A DNA stretch of 64,000 nucleotides from Candidatus Woesearchaeota archaeon (lineage in GTDB: Archaea > Nanobdellota > Nanobdellia > Woesearchaeales > UBA10216), in contig JACPTF010000016.1 of the NCBI GenBank assembly GCA_016192915.1, positions 1 through 64,000 on the forward strand, read 5' to 3'. How positions within the stretch are numbered: position 1 is the stretch's first letter; every line of letters starts with the position of its first letter. Of this stretch, positions 28,270 to 37,729 are shown piece after piece. The notes under the pieces were generated by a model, which was not told the DNA's origin, did not search any database, and worked only from the letters and a program-made list of their open reading frames with translations. Position numbers and translations under genes: made by a program.

Positions 28270-28719
28270 CTGAGGGAACTCTCCCGCCGGCTTGGTTTGT
28301 CCATGCCCACCATTATCACGGCAACAGATATCCTTTCAAAAGAAAATTTAATCCTAAAAGCCAAAGGCAAGGTTGTCACAGAAGTACAAGCCAACAGGGA
28401 AAATGCCCGTTTTACCCAACATAAGCGCATTAACAACATGGAGCGAATTTATAGCTCAGGCCTGCTTGAGCACCTTATAGCCAAATATAACAACCCAAAA
28501 CTAGTTATACTGTTCGGCAGCTATTCCAGAGGAGAAGATATTGAACAATCAGATATTGACATTGCCATAATTACGGCCAAACGATTGCATATTGATTTAG
28601 CCGTATTTGAAAAAAAACTTGGGAAGAAGATAAGCATCCACGAATTGGAATTGGGGCAGGCAAGCAATGAATTCAAAGCAAACCTCGCAAATGGCATAGT
28701 ACTGGAGGGATCCTGGTGA
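28201..28719 (+). CDS. Winged-HTH + minimal nucleotidyltransferase (MNT) protein
   Basis: FHLRELSRRLGLSMPTI; VILFGSYSRGEDIEQSDIDIAII. Confidence 0.85.
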   Translation: MIEKSTIGKVLEAFFESPSERFHLRELSRRLGLSMPTIITATDILSKENLILKAKGKVVTEVQANRENARFTQHKRINNMERIYSSGLLEHLIAKYNNPKLVILFGSYSRGEDIEQSDIDIAIITAKRLHIDLAVFEKKLGKKISIHELELGQASNEFKANLANGIVLEGSW

Positions 28720-29129
28720 AAGAATTCGGTTTCTTTGTAAGCAAAGCCGAGGTTAGGAAGCAGAGCCCTGACAGAAACTTAGCCACGGCTACTTTTAAGG
28801 ACAGCGAAGAAAGGCTCATGTTAGCCAAAAGTTTGCAATCAATTGCGAAAGCAAAATACGTTCTTGAAAACGCATATGAGGCGATGCGAGAAGCTGCCGA
28901 TTCTGTTTTGTACAATGAAGGATTTAAGTCATTTTCTCATGAGGCATCAATAGCTTATCTGCTCAAGAAAGGCTTCGGCGACTCTGACATAGCCCAGTTT
29001 GACAGATTTCGGAGGATAAGGAATGGCATCAAATATTATGGCGGTGACTGCGAAAAGCCCGATGCCGAAGAAGCGATAAAACTTGCAGAGAAAATAATCG
29101 CCAAGATAAAAGAAATTCTTAAACCATAA
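28716..29129 (+). CDS. HEPN-domain protein, partner of MNT
   Basis: 4-nt overlap with MNT gene; RFRRIRNGIKYYGGD. Confidence 0.75.
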   Translation: MKEFGFFVSKAEVRKQSPDRNLATATFKDSEERLMLAKSLQSIAKAKYVLENAYEAMREAADSVLYNEGFKSFSHEASIAYLLKKGFGDSDIAQFDRFRRIRNGIKYYGGDCEKPDAEEAIKLAEKIIAKIKEILKP

Positions 29130-29135
29130 TTTATC

Positions 29136-29336
29136 TTACAGCATAACCTCGTCCAGCTCGTGCCTGCTCAGCTTCTTCTTGTTGACTACCGAGATAAAGT
29201 TCTTCCGCCTCTCCCTGCGCTTCGCAGCAAGCTCTTCGAGTATCTCCTCGTCCTCCTCCTGGCTCTCAAACTGGCCAAGAAGGTCTGTTTCCTCATCAAA
29301 AACCGCTCTCGGCATATAAACCAATACCCCCAACAA
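29136..29336 (-). CDS. Small acidic hypothetical protein
   Basis: MPRAVFDEETDLLGQFESQEEDEEILEEL... Confidence 0.45.
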   Translation of the reverse strand: MLGVLVYMPRAVFDEETDLLGQFESQEEDEEILEELAAKRRERRKNFISVVNKKKLSRHELDEVML

Positions 29337-29485
29337 TCAATTATGTCTGAATTATGTCTGGCGACATCAAATCGCCGTTGTGACCACTATTTTCACTACT
29401 TTATGGTAGTTTAAACCCTTTAAAAAGATTGTTGTGGTGGAGAATATAAGTTAAGTAGAGAAGTAGCCGACTGGCAAAAAACAGG

Positions 29486-29848
29486 TCAGATCTTGCAACA
29501 AGGTTTAGTTTTGCAGATCCAGTCACCTGCAGGAATCCGCTCTGCACTCGGGCAACTATCTTTGGTGCAAGTGCCTTGCAGTTCAGATCATTGTTTCAAG
29601 CAACATTTTTGACCTTCTTTCACGTCTTCGTAGAAGCCAGATGCTTCCTGAGCTTTGCCAAGAAGGCAGTCTCCTGTTGTTGGTGTTCCACCTTTCTCCG
29701 AACATGAAGTTGCGGTTACAGAACCAAACTTCGGGCCCCATTTCCCAAAATAACCCGTAGTCACACCAACAAGGAGCAAAAGAACGATAAGAACAATGGC
29801 TGCGATAACTATTGTGTTGAGGGACAGGCCCTGGGCTTTGGATGGCAT
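29486..29848 (-). CDS. Pilin-like Cys-rich secreted protein with possible continuation past an in-frame TGA (29590..29588)
   Basis: KAQGLSLNTIVIAAIVLIVLLLLVGV N-terminus; ...QKCCLKQ* SELQGTCTKDSCPSAERIPAGDWICKTKPCCKI*. Confidence 0.6.
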
Positions 29849-29857
29849 GTTAGCTGA

Positions 29858-30136
29858 TTATGCTGATTGGCCCTTTAGGCAACATACCTTAGATGCGGTT
29901 GTGCAGTCTTTTGTATTAATGGATTTCCCCTTTTCTCCTGGGAAAGCACCTTTATCATCGCATTCTGCAACTGTCAGGCATTCACCACCTTGAGTTGGGC
30001 AGCTTGCAACGCTTGGAGTGAACACCTTTCCAAAGTAGCCTGTGAAAATCATCACGAGGACAACCAGGACAATGAGAACAATAATCGCGATTATGATGGT
30101 GTTCAGAGAAAGACCCTGGCCTTTTTTTGTTGTCAT
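29858..30136 (-). CDS. Pilin-like Cys-rich secreted protein (tandem paralogue)
   Basis: KKGQGLSLNTIIIAIIVLIVLVVLVMIFTGYFGK...VCCLKG. Confidence 0.7.
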   Translation of the reverse strand: MTTKKGQGLSLNTIIIAIIVLIVLVVLVMIFTGYFGKVFTPSVASCPTQGGECLTVAECDDKGAFPGEKGKSINTKDCTTASKVCCLKGQSA

Positions 30137-30400
30137 CTAAAGTGCACCTCTTTCAAAATAAATTAAATAATAAAAGGCATAGCCGGGTTTTCCTGCCTCC
30201 TGGACATGCCCTTTTGCTGTTTTACAACCTTCTGCAATCATGTATATAAACTTTATGTTCTGCCGCGTTTATGCCTGTTTATGTTTTTTTGTTTTGAAGT
30301 ATAGAGGGTTTTGATTATTTCCGGTGTTTGTCAACTATATTCTATAGAATAGCAATTATTAAAAGCAGAGTCTGCCGCTGTTATGAAGGTTGGATAAAAA

Positions 30401-30745
30401 ATGGTACAAAACCTGAAAATACTCGTTTTCCTGATGATGGCTATCGGAGCCCTTTACGCCTTTGACAACCTTAACCAAGGCCCTCTGTCAGCAAATAGTG
30501 TTACCGGGTTTGCCGTTTCAGAACAGAGGATTACGCAGCAGGACGTCAACTGCTACGATTCAGATAACAGGGACCATTACGGCCAGGGAACAACCTACGC
30601 AAGGCTGTTTGCAGCAAACGGCGAAGGCCCGAAACAGGATGTTTGTGAAGGAAATTCGCTGATAGAATACTATTGCGTTTTTAATGAGCCCCAGGTTGAA
30701 TTCTACGACTGCGAGAACGGCTGCTTTAACGGCGCTTGTGCGTAA
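30401..30745 (+). CDS. Small secreted Cys-rich protein
   Basis: N-terminal hydrophobic helix; CENGCFNGAC C-terminus. Confidence 0.6.
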   Translation: MVQNLKILVFLMMAIGALYAFDNLNQGPLSANSVTGFAVSEQRITQQDVNCYDSDNRDHYGQGTTYARLFAANGEGPKQDVCEGNSLIEYYCVFNEPQVEFYDCENGCFNGACA

Positions 30746-30880
30746 TAAATTTACTAATTTATTTTCTGCCAGTCTTTCTTCTTTTGGGTGGCTTTAAAAG
30801 ATTCCGTTATGGGTCGTCTGAAATAAAGCAAAAGCCTTAAATACAAGATTTATCTTACTTACAAGATATCTTCAAGGAAG

Positions 30881-31150
30881 GTGATGGATATGACAGCCAG
30901 TATTGAAATCGGGAAAGTTAGCTCTAGGGGCCAGGTAGCCATACCAGCAGAGATGAGGAAGAACCTTAACCTGAGGGAGGGGGAGAAGGTGTTGTTCTTT
31001 TCTGAAGGAGATGCTATAGTGATGAAGAGGGTGACGCCGGGAAGCTTTAGAGAGATAACTGAGCCGCTCAAAGAAGCTGTGAAAAAGGCAGGGTTAAAAG
31101 AGAGTGAAGTGACCGATATCATAAGCAGGTTTAGGAAGTCAAGAAGATGA
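30881..31150 (+). CDS. AbrB/MazE-family antitoxin
   Basis: IGKVSSRGQVAIPAEMRKNLNLREGEKVLFF. Confidence 0.9.
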   Translation: MMDMTASIEIGKVSSRGQVAIPAEMRKNLNLREGEKVLFFSEGDAIVMKRVTPGSFREITEPLKEAVKKAGLKESEVTDIISRFRKSRR

Positions 31151-31560
31151 TAAGGATTACAGTTGATACGAATGTCTTAGTTTCTGCTACATTCTGGTAC
31201 GGTGCTTCCTACAGAATAATTGAGCTAGTTGAGCAAGGCAAGGTTGAGTTGGTGTTGTCAGAGGCCATAATTCAAGAGTTTTCTGCTGTTCTGGAGTACG
31301 AGGAGATTAAGAAGAAAATTGTAAACAAAGGACTCTTGATACTGCGTACAGTTGAGAAGCTTGTTTCTATGTCAAAAATAGTGGTGCCTGCCATCAAAAT
31401 AACGGCGGTAAAAGAAGACCCTGATGATGACAAGGTTCTTGAGTGTGCAGTAGAAGGCGGTGTTGATTATTTAATCTCAAAGGATAATCATCTGCTTAAG
31501 TTTGTCGAATACGGAAAAATAAAGATTGTTTCTCCAGAAGGCTTTCTCAACATCTTCTGA
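31147..31560 (+). CDS. PIN-domain toxin
   Basis: VDTNVLVSATF, KEDPDDDKVLECA, DYLISKDNHLL; overlaps the antitoxin stop. Confidence 0.9.
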   Translation: MIRITVDTNVLVSATFWYGASYRIIELVEQGKVELVLSEAIIQEFSAVLEYEEIKKKIVNKGLLILRTVEKLVSMSKIVVPAIKITAVKEDPDDDKVLECAVEGGVDYLISKDNHLLKFVEYGKIKIVSPEGFLNIF

Positions 31561-31567
31561 ACTAGAG

Positions 31568-33979
31568 CTATCTTCTTCCAGTTTTCCTTCTCAGCTCATC
31601 AAAGAGTTCCTCGCCGCTTAGCCTCGAGTAATCTCTTTCCAGCTGCTCAAAAACAGCGTGAGGATGGCCGTGGCTGCGGCTCTCTGGCTGGCGAACTGGC
31701 TGTTGCGAAGGTTGAGGCGGCTGCCCGGGCTGCCTATTCTGGCTGGTTTGGCGGCTGGTTTGGCGCTGCTGCGGATACTGGTAAGGGCCGCCGCCTGTGT
31801 GGCTGTACTCAAGCTTATGCCTACCCCTGCCTTTTCTTTTCAGCGCTGAAACTAATGAGAATAAAGCAATTCCTGCAGCAATGATAATAAGGAAAACAGT
31901 TGCCTTTGCAGCGAAGCCGCTGCCTGGCTTTGATTTGGGGTCCTTTGGGTCAGTGCCTTTTGCAACCTCCTTTCCATCATCAGCGCCATCATGGTCAGTG
32001 TCCTTAAGATTTGGTGAGGTTCCGGATTCGAATTCTTTCAGATTAGTTAAGCCATCATCGTCAGAATCAACCAGCGCATCGCTGCTGCTAAAAGGGTTAA
32101 GGCCGTACTTCTTCTCCCACTCGTCAGGCATGCCGTCATTGTCATTATCAGTGTCGCATGAGTCGCCTACGCTGTCCTTGTCAGAGTCCTTCTGGTCCTT
32201 GTTGGGCGCGTCGCGGCAGTTGTCATCAATGTTAAGTATGGTGTCGCCGTCAATGTCGTTAGCGTTAACGCACTTTCCGTTTGTGCCGCAAACTCCTGTG
32301 AAGCAGTCAGAATTCTCAATGCACTTCAAGCTTGCAGGGCACTTCTTATTCTTGACGGTAACGCAAAGCCCGCCGCAGTCAACGTCTGTTTCACCAGCAT
32401 CAAGGCGCTTGTTGGAGCATGGCCCTTCAGCCACGCACACGCTGTCAGTGCAGAGAAAGGTTTCGCAGTCAGAGGCTTTCTTGCATTTACTGCCAAGGTC
32501 GCACTTCTTGCCGCATCCACCGCCGCAGTCAATATCAGTCTCGTCCTGGTTCATGTAGCTGTCGGTGCAGTTGCCAATCCGGCAAACACCAGAAACGCAA
32601 AAATTGTTCCTGCAGTCGCTGCTAACACCGCAGCTCTTGCCGTTTGCACATTTTGAGCTGCAGGTTCCCCCGCAGTCAACATCGGCCTCATCCCCGTCTT
32701 TTATTCTGTCGCTGCAGGCATACTCCATGTTGAGAAGCACGTTAACAGTGATGCCCCTGCTGGCGGCAACATCTGTCCTCATGCCTGCCTTGTTCTGGGC
32801 GTAGGCCTGAACATAATACTTTTCGCCATCCTTCAGCCTAAGGTCGCGCGCTGTTATGCTGCTGTCCTTTGTGGTTGTCCAGCCTTGCACGAGCCTTCCA
32901 GAGAAGTCCTCGACTATTGAGTAATTGTAGAAGTCGATGCCGCTTTCAGCATCTTCTGCCTTGAACTTTATTGTTATGCGGTCAAGGTAGTATGTGAAGC
33001 CTTCCTCAACGCCTTTAAGCTCTTGCGAGTCATTTACCTCAAGAGCCGAAGGAGGTGTGTTATCAACCGAGAATGAGGTTTCAGCAGTCGCTTCCTTGGG
33101 ACCTTCGAAAAGGCACTTTACGTAGTACCTGTACTGCCTTGGCTCAAGCTTCAGCGTAACCTGGTGGTTTACTGTTGTCAGAGAGAAATTCCCTCCTGTT
33201 TCCTTGTACTCTGTGGTGTTGCCGTAGCTGCATACAGACTTCTTGTTTGTGGTTACAGAAAGGCTCACTTCCTTCGCGGTTGTCGCAAGGCCGCTCGCAG
33301 GCAAAATCTCAGAAACAGCTGGCGGTAGCGATGTGTCAACGCTAAATGCTATTCTGGAGGTTGACGAGGTCAGCTGGGCCAGGTTGCGGCAGCTAACATT
33401 GTAGGCGTAAGAGGTCTTGTCAGAAAGGCCGGTAACTTTGGCTTCATGATACTTTTCATAATTTGACTTAACTTTGTCTGCATCAGCTGTCTTAAAGAAC
33501 GTGCCCATTGACTCGTAAGTGTAAAAGGCCGCGTCGTACTTGCACGTGGCGTTCTCGTTTGACTCAACAACAAGATTTGCTTCCAATGGCGTTTCTATGA
33601 CTGTTGAAGGCACAGCCACAGCGCGCGTTATCACAGGCGGTGAGCTGTCAACAGAAAGGTCAAAGCTGCCTTTTTCAGCGTTTGAGCACTCAGCAAAGAA
33701 CCTGTACTGCTGGCCGTTTTCAGGAAGGTTGAAGTTGAGGAGCTTATGAAATGTGCCGCCTGTCTCGGAAAAGGCACCCATATCGGCAAAGGGCTTCTCA
33801 AAAGGGCTGCTGTACTTGCATGTTGCAGCAGCAGAGCTGGTTACAGTGACGTTGAAGGTTGACTGATTAGCCACGCTGAACTTCGGGTCTGTCAGGGTGA
33901 TTGATGCGGAAGCAAAAGAAGGAACGACCAACAGCGCGATAAGGATTGCAGCTGCTAACGCTAAAGCCTCTTTTTTCAT
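31568..33979 (-). CDS. Large surface protein with Cys-rich repeats, thrombospondin type-3-like Asp repeats and C-terminal TM
   Basis: signal peptide MKKEALALAAAILIALLVV; three D(E/G)xDVDCGG..C units; DSDKDSVGDSCDTDNDNDGMPDEWE. Confidence 0.85.
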   Translation of the reverse strand: MKKEALALAAAILIALLVVPSFASASITLTDPKFSVANQSTFNVTVTSSAAATCKYSSPFEKPFADMGAFSETGGTFHKLLNFNLPENGQQYRFFAECSNAEKGSFDLSVDSSPPVITRAVAVPSTVIETPLEANLVVESNENATCKYDAAFYTYESMGTFFKTADADKVKSNYEKYHEAKVTGLSDKTSYAYNVSCRNLAQLTSSTSRIAFSVDTSLPPAVSEILPASGLATTAKEVSLSVTTNKKSVCSYGNTTEYKETGGNFSLTTVNHQVTLKLEPRQYRYYVKCLFEGPKEATAETSFSVDNTPPSALEVNDSQELKGVEEGFTYYLDRITIKFKAEDAESGIDFYNYSIVEDFSGRLVQGWTTTKDSSITARDLRLKDGEKYYVQAYAQNKAGMRTDVAASRGITVNVLLNMEYACSDRIKDGDEADVDCGGTCSSKCANGKSCGVSSDCRNNFCVSGVCRIGNCTDSYMNQDETDIDCGGGCGKKCDLGSKCKKASDCETFLCTDSVCVAEGPCSNKRLDAGETDVDCGGLCVTVKNKKCPASLKCIENSDCFTGVCGTNGKCVNANDIDGDTILNIDDNCRDAPNKDQKDSDKDSVGDSCDTDNDNDGMPDEWEKKYGLNPFSSSDALVDSDDDGLTNLKEFESGTSPNLKDTDHDGADDGKEVAKGTDPKDPKSKPGSGFAAKATVFLIIIAAGIALFSLVSALKRKGRGRHKLEYSHTGGGPYQYPQQRQTSRQTSQNRQPGQPPQPSQQPVRQPESRSHGHPHAVFEQLERDYSRLSGEELFDELRRKTGRR

Positions 33980-33999
33980 ACAAGCAGGGACAGCTATTT

Positions 34000-34944
34000 T
34001 TAGTATATAAAACTTTGTAACTGCTGTGAATGCTGCACTGCGGCAATGGTTGAGCTTTTCAAGGAATTGACGTAAATGCAAGCTTTGCACAGCTCATTGC
34101 TTGACGGCTCGCCGCAGCCGCGGCAGTAGCTTATGCTTGAGGACGCAGCGTACTTCCTCTTCAGCTTCGGCAGAATCTTAAGGAAATTGCTGACTATGTT
34201 CTGCTTTGCACCTGGATGCTGCTGCTCTAGGCCATTGAGAAAGTCCCTTATCGCTGCCCTGAAGGAGATGCGGGCGTGAGGGCACTCGTTGAACCGGATT
34301 CCAAAGTTTTGCAGGAAAGCGTAGGCTGCGACCTCTTTCTCATGGCAGAAGTAAAGCGGCTTTATTCTCGGGACAAATTTTTCATCCTTGACAACACCTG
34401 TAACTGGCCCGAGCCTGGCAGCCAGCTCGAGGTTGCCCTTCATGAAATTCATCATGATCGATTGTGCTTCGTCATCAAGGTTATGGCCTGTCGCAATCTT
34501 AGTGAAGCCTTTTGCTGATGAATTTAGAAGGTATCTCCGTAGTGTTCCGCAGATGTTGCAGGGCAGTACGCTGACTTTTTTCAAAGCTTCATGAAGCGAG
34601 AAGCCAAAAGCTTCCTTGTACGACAGCACTTTCAGAGGGATGCTGTTGCGGCTGCAGAAGCTTCTGAGGTCTTCCAGCGTAACGTTGCGGTAGCCCGGGA
34701 TGCCCTCGTCAATGGCCAGGGCTGTTACGTTGCCAAACCACTTGTTAAGGAGGTAAAGGACTGTCGTGCTGTCCTTGCCGCCGCTGCAGGCAACGATTAT
34801 TTTGTCTTTTTTGCCAATAAGCTTATATTTCTTTATTGTTGCAGCTACCTTTGACTCGAAGTATCTTATGAAATGGGCCTTGCAGTACGGCTTTGCCACG
34901 TTTATAACCGCAGATTCGCCGCATTTGCTGTGGCTGCAATTTAC
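34000..34944 (-). CDS. TtuA/Ncs6 (CTU1)-family tRNA 2-thiolation protein
   Basis: VACSGGKDSTTVLYLL (PP-loop), LPCNICGTLRRYLLN, TGHNLDDEAQSI, terminal CxxC pairs; start MVNCSHSKC. Confidence 0.9.
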   Translation of the reverse strand, partial: VNCSHSKCGESAVINVAKPYCKAHFIRYFESKVAATIKKYKLIGKKDKIIVACSGGKDSTTVLYLLNKWFGNVTALAIDEGIPGYRNVTLEDLRSFCSRNSIPLKVLSYKEAFGFSLHEALKKVSVLPCNICGTLRRYLLNSSAKGFTKIATGHNLDDEAQSIMMNFMKGNLELAARLGPVTGVVKDEKFVPRIKPLYFCHEKEVAAYAFLQNFGIRFNECPHARISFRAAIRDFLNGLEQQHPGAKQNIVSNFLKILPKLKRKYAASSSISYCRGCGEPSSNELCKACIYVNSLKSSTIAAVQHSQQLQSFIY

Positions 34945-35002
34945 CATCACACTTGATTGTTGAGGAAAAGTATAAAAAGATTCGCAACAGGGCATAAAAG
35001 AT

Positions 35003-36433
35003 ATGCAACAAATGTCAGTAACTGCAGGGAAAGGTAAACCTGCCAATTCTAACCGCAAAATAAAGGTCGGTTTGGAAATCCACGGCTACCTGAACATGGC
35101 TGAGAGCAGGGCAAAGCTGTTCTGCAACTGTGCAATTGAACCAGATGCAGAGCCAAACACCACGATATGCCCCGTTTGCACGGGGCAGCCGGGAAGCAAG
35201 CCAATGCTGCCAAACAAAGAGGCGATAGACGAGATAATTGCAATTGCTGCCATGCTTGACTGCCGCATAAATGAGCGGCTAATCTTCCAGAGGAAGCATT
35301 ATGACTGGCCTGACATGCCAACCGGCTACCAGAGGACAATGTCAGGCAGCTACTCTGTGCCAGTAGGCCAGGAAGGAAACTTCCTAGGCATAGGAATAGA
35401 AGAAGTGCACCTTGAGGAAGACCCGGCAAGGTGGGACCCTGAGACAGGGCTTGTTGATTACAACCGAAGCGGATACCCCCTGGTTGAAATCGTTACCAAA
35501 CCAGACTTTACATCAGCAGAAGAGGTCAGGGTATGGCTCCGCAGACTGGTTACAACGCTCAGCTACATCAAAGCCATAGATCAGGATTTTGGAATAAAGT
35601 CCGATGTCAACGTTTCAGTTGCTCCTGACTTTGGAAGGGTTGAAATAAAAAACGTAAACTCGTTCAGGAGCATAGTAAGGGCCATTGAGTATGAGGTTGC
35701 AAGGCAGCAGCGCGAGGTAAAAGAAGGCAGGAAAGTCTCTATGGAAACAAGGGCATGGCGCGATGCAGAAGGCGTTTCAGTATTCATGAGGCAGAAGGAG
35801 ACCGCTGTGGATTACATGTTCATACCAGATCCGGATTTGCCAGTTGTTAAAGTCACAAAAGCAGCAATTGCCGCGATAGCGAAGAAATTACCGGAAAAGC
35901 CCGCATCCAAAATTGAGAAATATGTGAAGCAGTGGAAGATTGACCATGTTGATGCTGAGGTTCTGAGTTCGGAAATTCTTTTGGCTGGGCTGTTCGAAAA
36001 GGTTGCGGCTGTTGTTAATCCGATTCTGGCCGCAAAATGGCTGAGGAGGGAGCTGCTGCGCGTTTTGAATTACAACAAGAAAGAATTGGAAGAAGTGAAA
36101 CTGGATGAAAGGCACATAATTCAGCTGCTGAAGCTGGTTGAAAGCCGCAAAATCACGGACGAGACTGCCAAAGATATCCTCGAAAAGCTGGTTGAGAAGC
36201 AGTTTGACGTTGAGGAATACGTGAGGAAAAACAACCTGTTCGCTGTTGCCAAAGCAGATGTGCTGGAAAGATTCTGCGAGGAAGCCATCGCGGAAAGCCC
36301 GCAGGCAGTTGCCGACTTTAAAAGCGGAAAGGAAAAGGCGCTGAACTTCATCGTCGGAGCTGTCATGAAAAAGTCAAAAGGAAAGGCAACTCCGCAGCAG
36401 GTGGGAGAGATACTGAAAAGACTGATAAAGTGA
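35003..36433 (+). CDS. gatB: Asp-tRNA(Asn)/Glu-tRNA(Gln) amidotransferase subunit B
   Basis: KVGLEIHGYLNM..KLFCNC, PVCTGQPGSKPMLN-type, YDWPDMPTGYQRTMS, HLEEDPAR. Confidence 0.95.
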   Translation: MQQMSVTAGKGKPANSNRKIKVGLEIHGYLNMAESRAKLFCNCAIEPDAEPNTTICPVCTGQPGSKPMLPNKEAIDEIIAIAAMLDCRINERLIFQRKHYDWPDMPTGYQRTMSGSYSVPVGQEGNFLGIGIEEVHLEEDPARWDPETGLVDYNRSGYPLVEIVTKPDFTSAEEVRVWLRRLVTTLSYIKAIDQDFGIKSDVNVSVAPDFGRVEIKNVNSFRSIVRAIEYEVARQQREVKEGRKVSMETRAWRDAEGVSVFMRQKETAVDYMFIPDPDLPVVKVTKAAIAAIAKKLPEKPASKIEKYVKQWKIDHVDAEVLSSEILLAGLFEKVAAVVNPILAAKWLRRELLRVLNYNKKELEEVKLDERHIIQLLKLVESRKITDETAKDILEKLVEKQFDVEEYVRKNNLFAVAKADVLERFCEEAIAESPQAVADFKSGKEKALNFIVGAVMKKSKGKATPQQVGEILKRLIK

Positions 36434-36445
36434 GAAATTCTGGCG

Positions 36446-36997
36446 ATGGCAAATTTCATTCTTATACATGGCACGGGAGGCAATCCTGACGAATGCTTCT
36501 ATCCTTGGCTTAGGCAACGGCTGGAAGAAGACGGTCACAAAGTATACGCTCCCCAGCTGCCGATGCCAGAAAACCAATCATTACAAACCTGGCTAAAAGC
36601 GTTTGAACCTTACTGGAAATATGTAAATAAAGATGCAGTTTTTGTTGGCAGAAGCATAGGACCAGTGTTTATTCTGCGGCTGCTGGAAAGGACAAAAGTA
36701 AATGTCAAAGCTTCTTTTCTTGTAGCTGGTTTTTGCTCTGACATTGGGCTACCTTCGTTTACTCCTCTGATAAGAACATTTGTTGACAAGCCGTTTGGCT
36801 GGCAAAAGATAATGAGCAGCTGCGGCAGATTCTTTGTTTACAATTCTGATAATGACCCTTATGTGCCGCTAGAGAAAGGCAAAGAACTAGCAAAGAACCT
36901 GGGCACAGAACTGGCTCTAGTGAAAGGCGCAGAGCACTTCTGGTTTGAGGAATTTCCAAAGTTGCTAACGGACATCAACAAGGTTACGGAAGACTAA
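36446..36997 (+). CDS. Alpha/beta hydrolase (RBBP9/YdeN-like)
   Basis: ILIHGTGGNPDECFYPWLRQRLE, FVGRSIGPVF, YNSDNDPYVP. Confidence 0.85.
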   Translation: MANFILIHGTGGNPDECFYPWLRQRLEEDGHKVYAPQLPMPENQSLQTWLKAFEPYWKYVNKDAVFVGRSIGPVFILRLLERTKVNVKASFLVAGFCSDIGLPSFTPLIRTFVDKPFGWQKIMSSCGRFFVYNSDNDPYVPLEKGKELAKNLGTELALVKGAEHFWFEEFPKLLTDINKVTED

Positions 36998-37083
36998 GAG
37001 CTGTCTCAAACGTTTATTTTTCCAAACCTATTCTATTTTTTGGGCAAAAAGCTTTATAAATAACAAGATAGAATTGTTCTGAT

Positions 37084-37224
37084 ATGGCGAACGCGTCTGT
37101 AACAATAGCTGTTGAAGAGTACGAACGCTTAAAGAAAAAGGCTGCTGTGGCAGACGATTTGGTGGTACAGCTCGAAGCCAGCCTCAAGGACTTGGAAGCT
37201 GGAAGGATTAAGAGGGTAAGATAG
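37084..37224 (+). CDS. Small antitoxin-like protein, 46 aa
   Basis: MANASVTIAVEEYERLKKKAAVADDLVVQLEASLKDLEAGRIKRVR; TATA ctttataaata; not in ORF track. Confidence 0.6.
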   Translation: MANASVTIAVEEYERLKKKAAVADDLVVQLEASLKDLEAGRIKRVR

Positions 37225-37234
37225 GTTTTGAATT

Positions 37235-37534
37235 CTATTCTATCAATTTAAGATACCTTTCCATATTAGCAAGAATGTGGTCAACAATCTTCTGCTGCTC
37301 TTTCTTTGGTCCGAAAGCCAGAAGAACTGCTTTGTTCGTCTTTGCGTTAATGAGGTAGTAAAGCCTCTTGTTACCTAACTTCTTCTCCCTAAACCAGCCA
37401 TATCTGAGTGGCTTCCCAACTTCAAGATTAGCAGTTAGCTGGTCCTTAATCTTCTCAACCCATTCACACTCTGGCTTTTCCAATGTTCCATACAATTTTG
37501 TGAATGCCTCTGTTTCGTAAACAGTGTTCATACG
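37235..37534 (-). CDS. RelE/ParE-like toxin
   Basis: MNTVYETEAFTKLYGTLEKPECEWVEKIKDQL...GNKRLYYLINAKTNKAVLLAFGPKKEQQ. Confidence 0.65.
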   Translation of the reverse strand, partial: RMNTVYETEAFTKLYGTLEKPECEWVEKIKDQLTANLEVGKPLRYGWFREKKLGNKRLYYLINAKTNKAVLLAFGPKKEQQKIVDHILANMERYLKLIE

Positions 37535-37729
37535 CCAATTTGGCAGCCTTTTACTTAAATAACTATCCAAAAGCCCTGTTGAAGATTTCCAAACTTTTCA
37601 GATAATTTTCACAAAAACGGCTTTTTTCCAAAAGTTTTCTTGGCAGCAACGTATAATTTGCAATTTCTCCGTTGCATTTTCAACTTTTTCTCCGCAAAGC
37701 ACTTTAAAGTTTAAAACACGCTGTAATCC

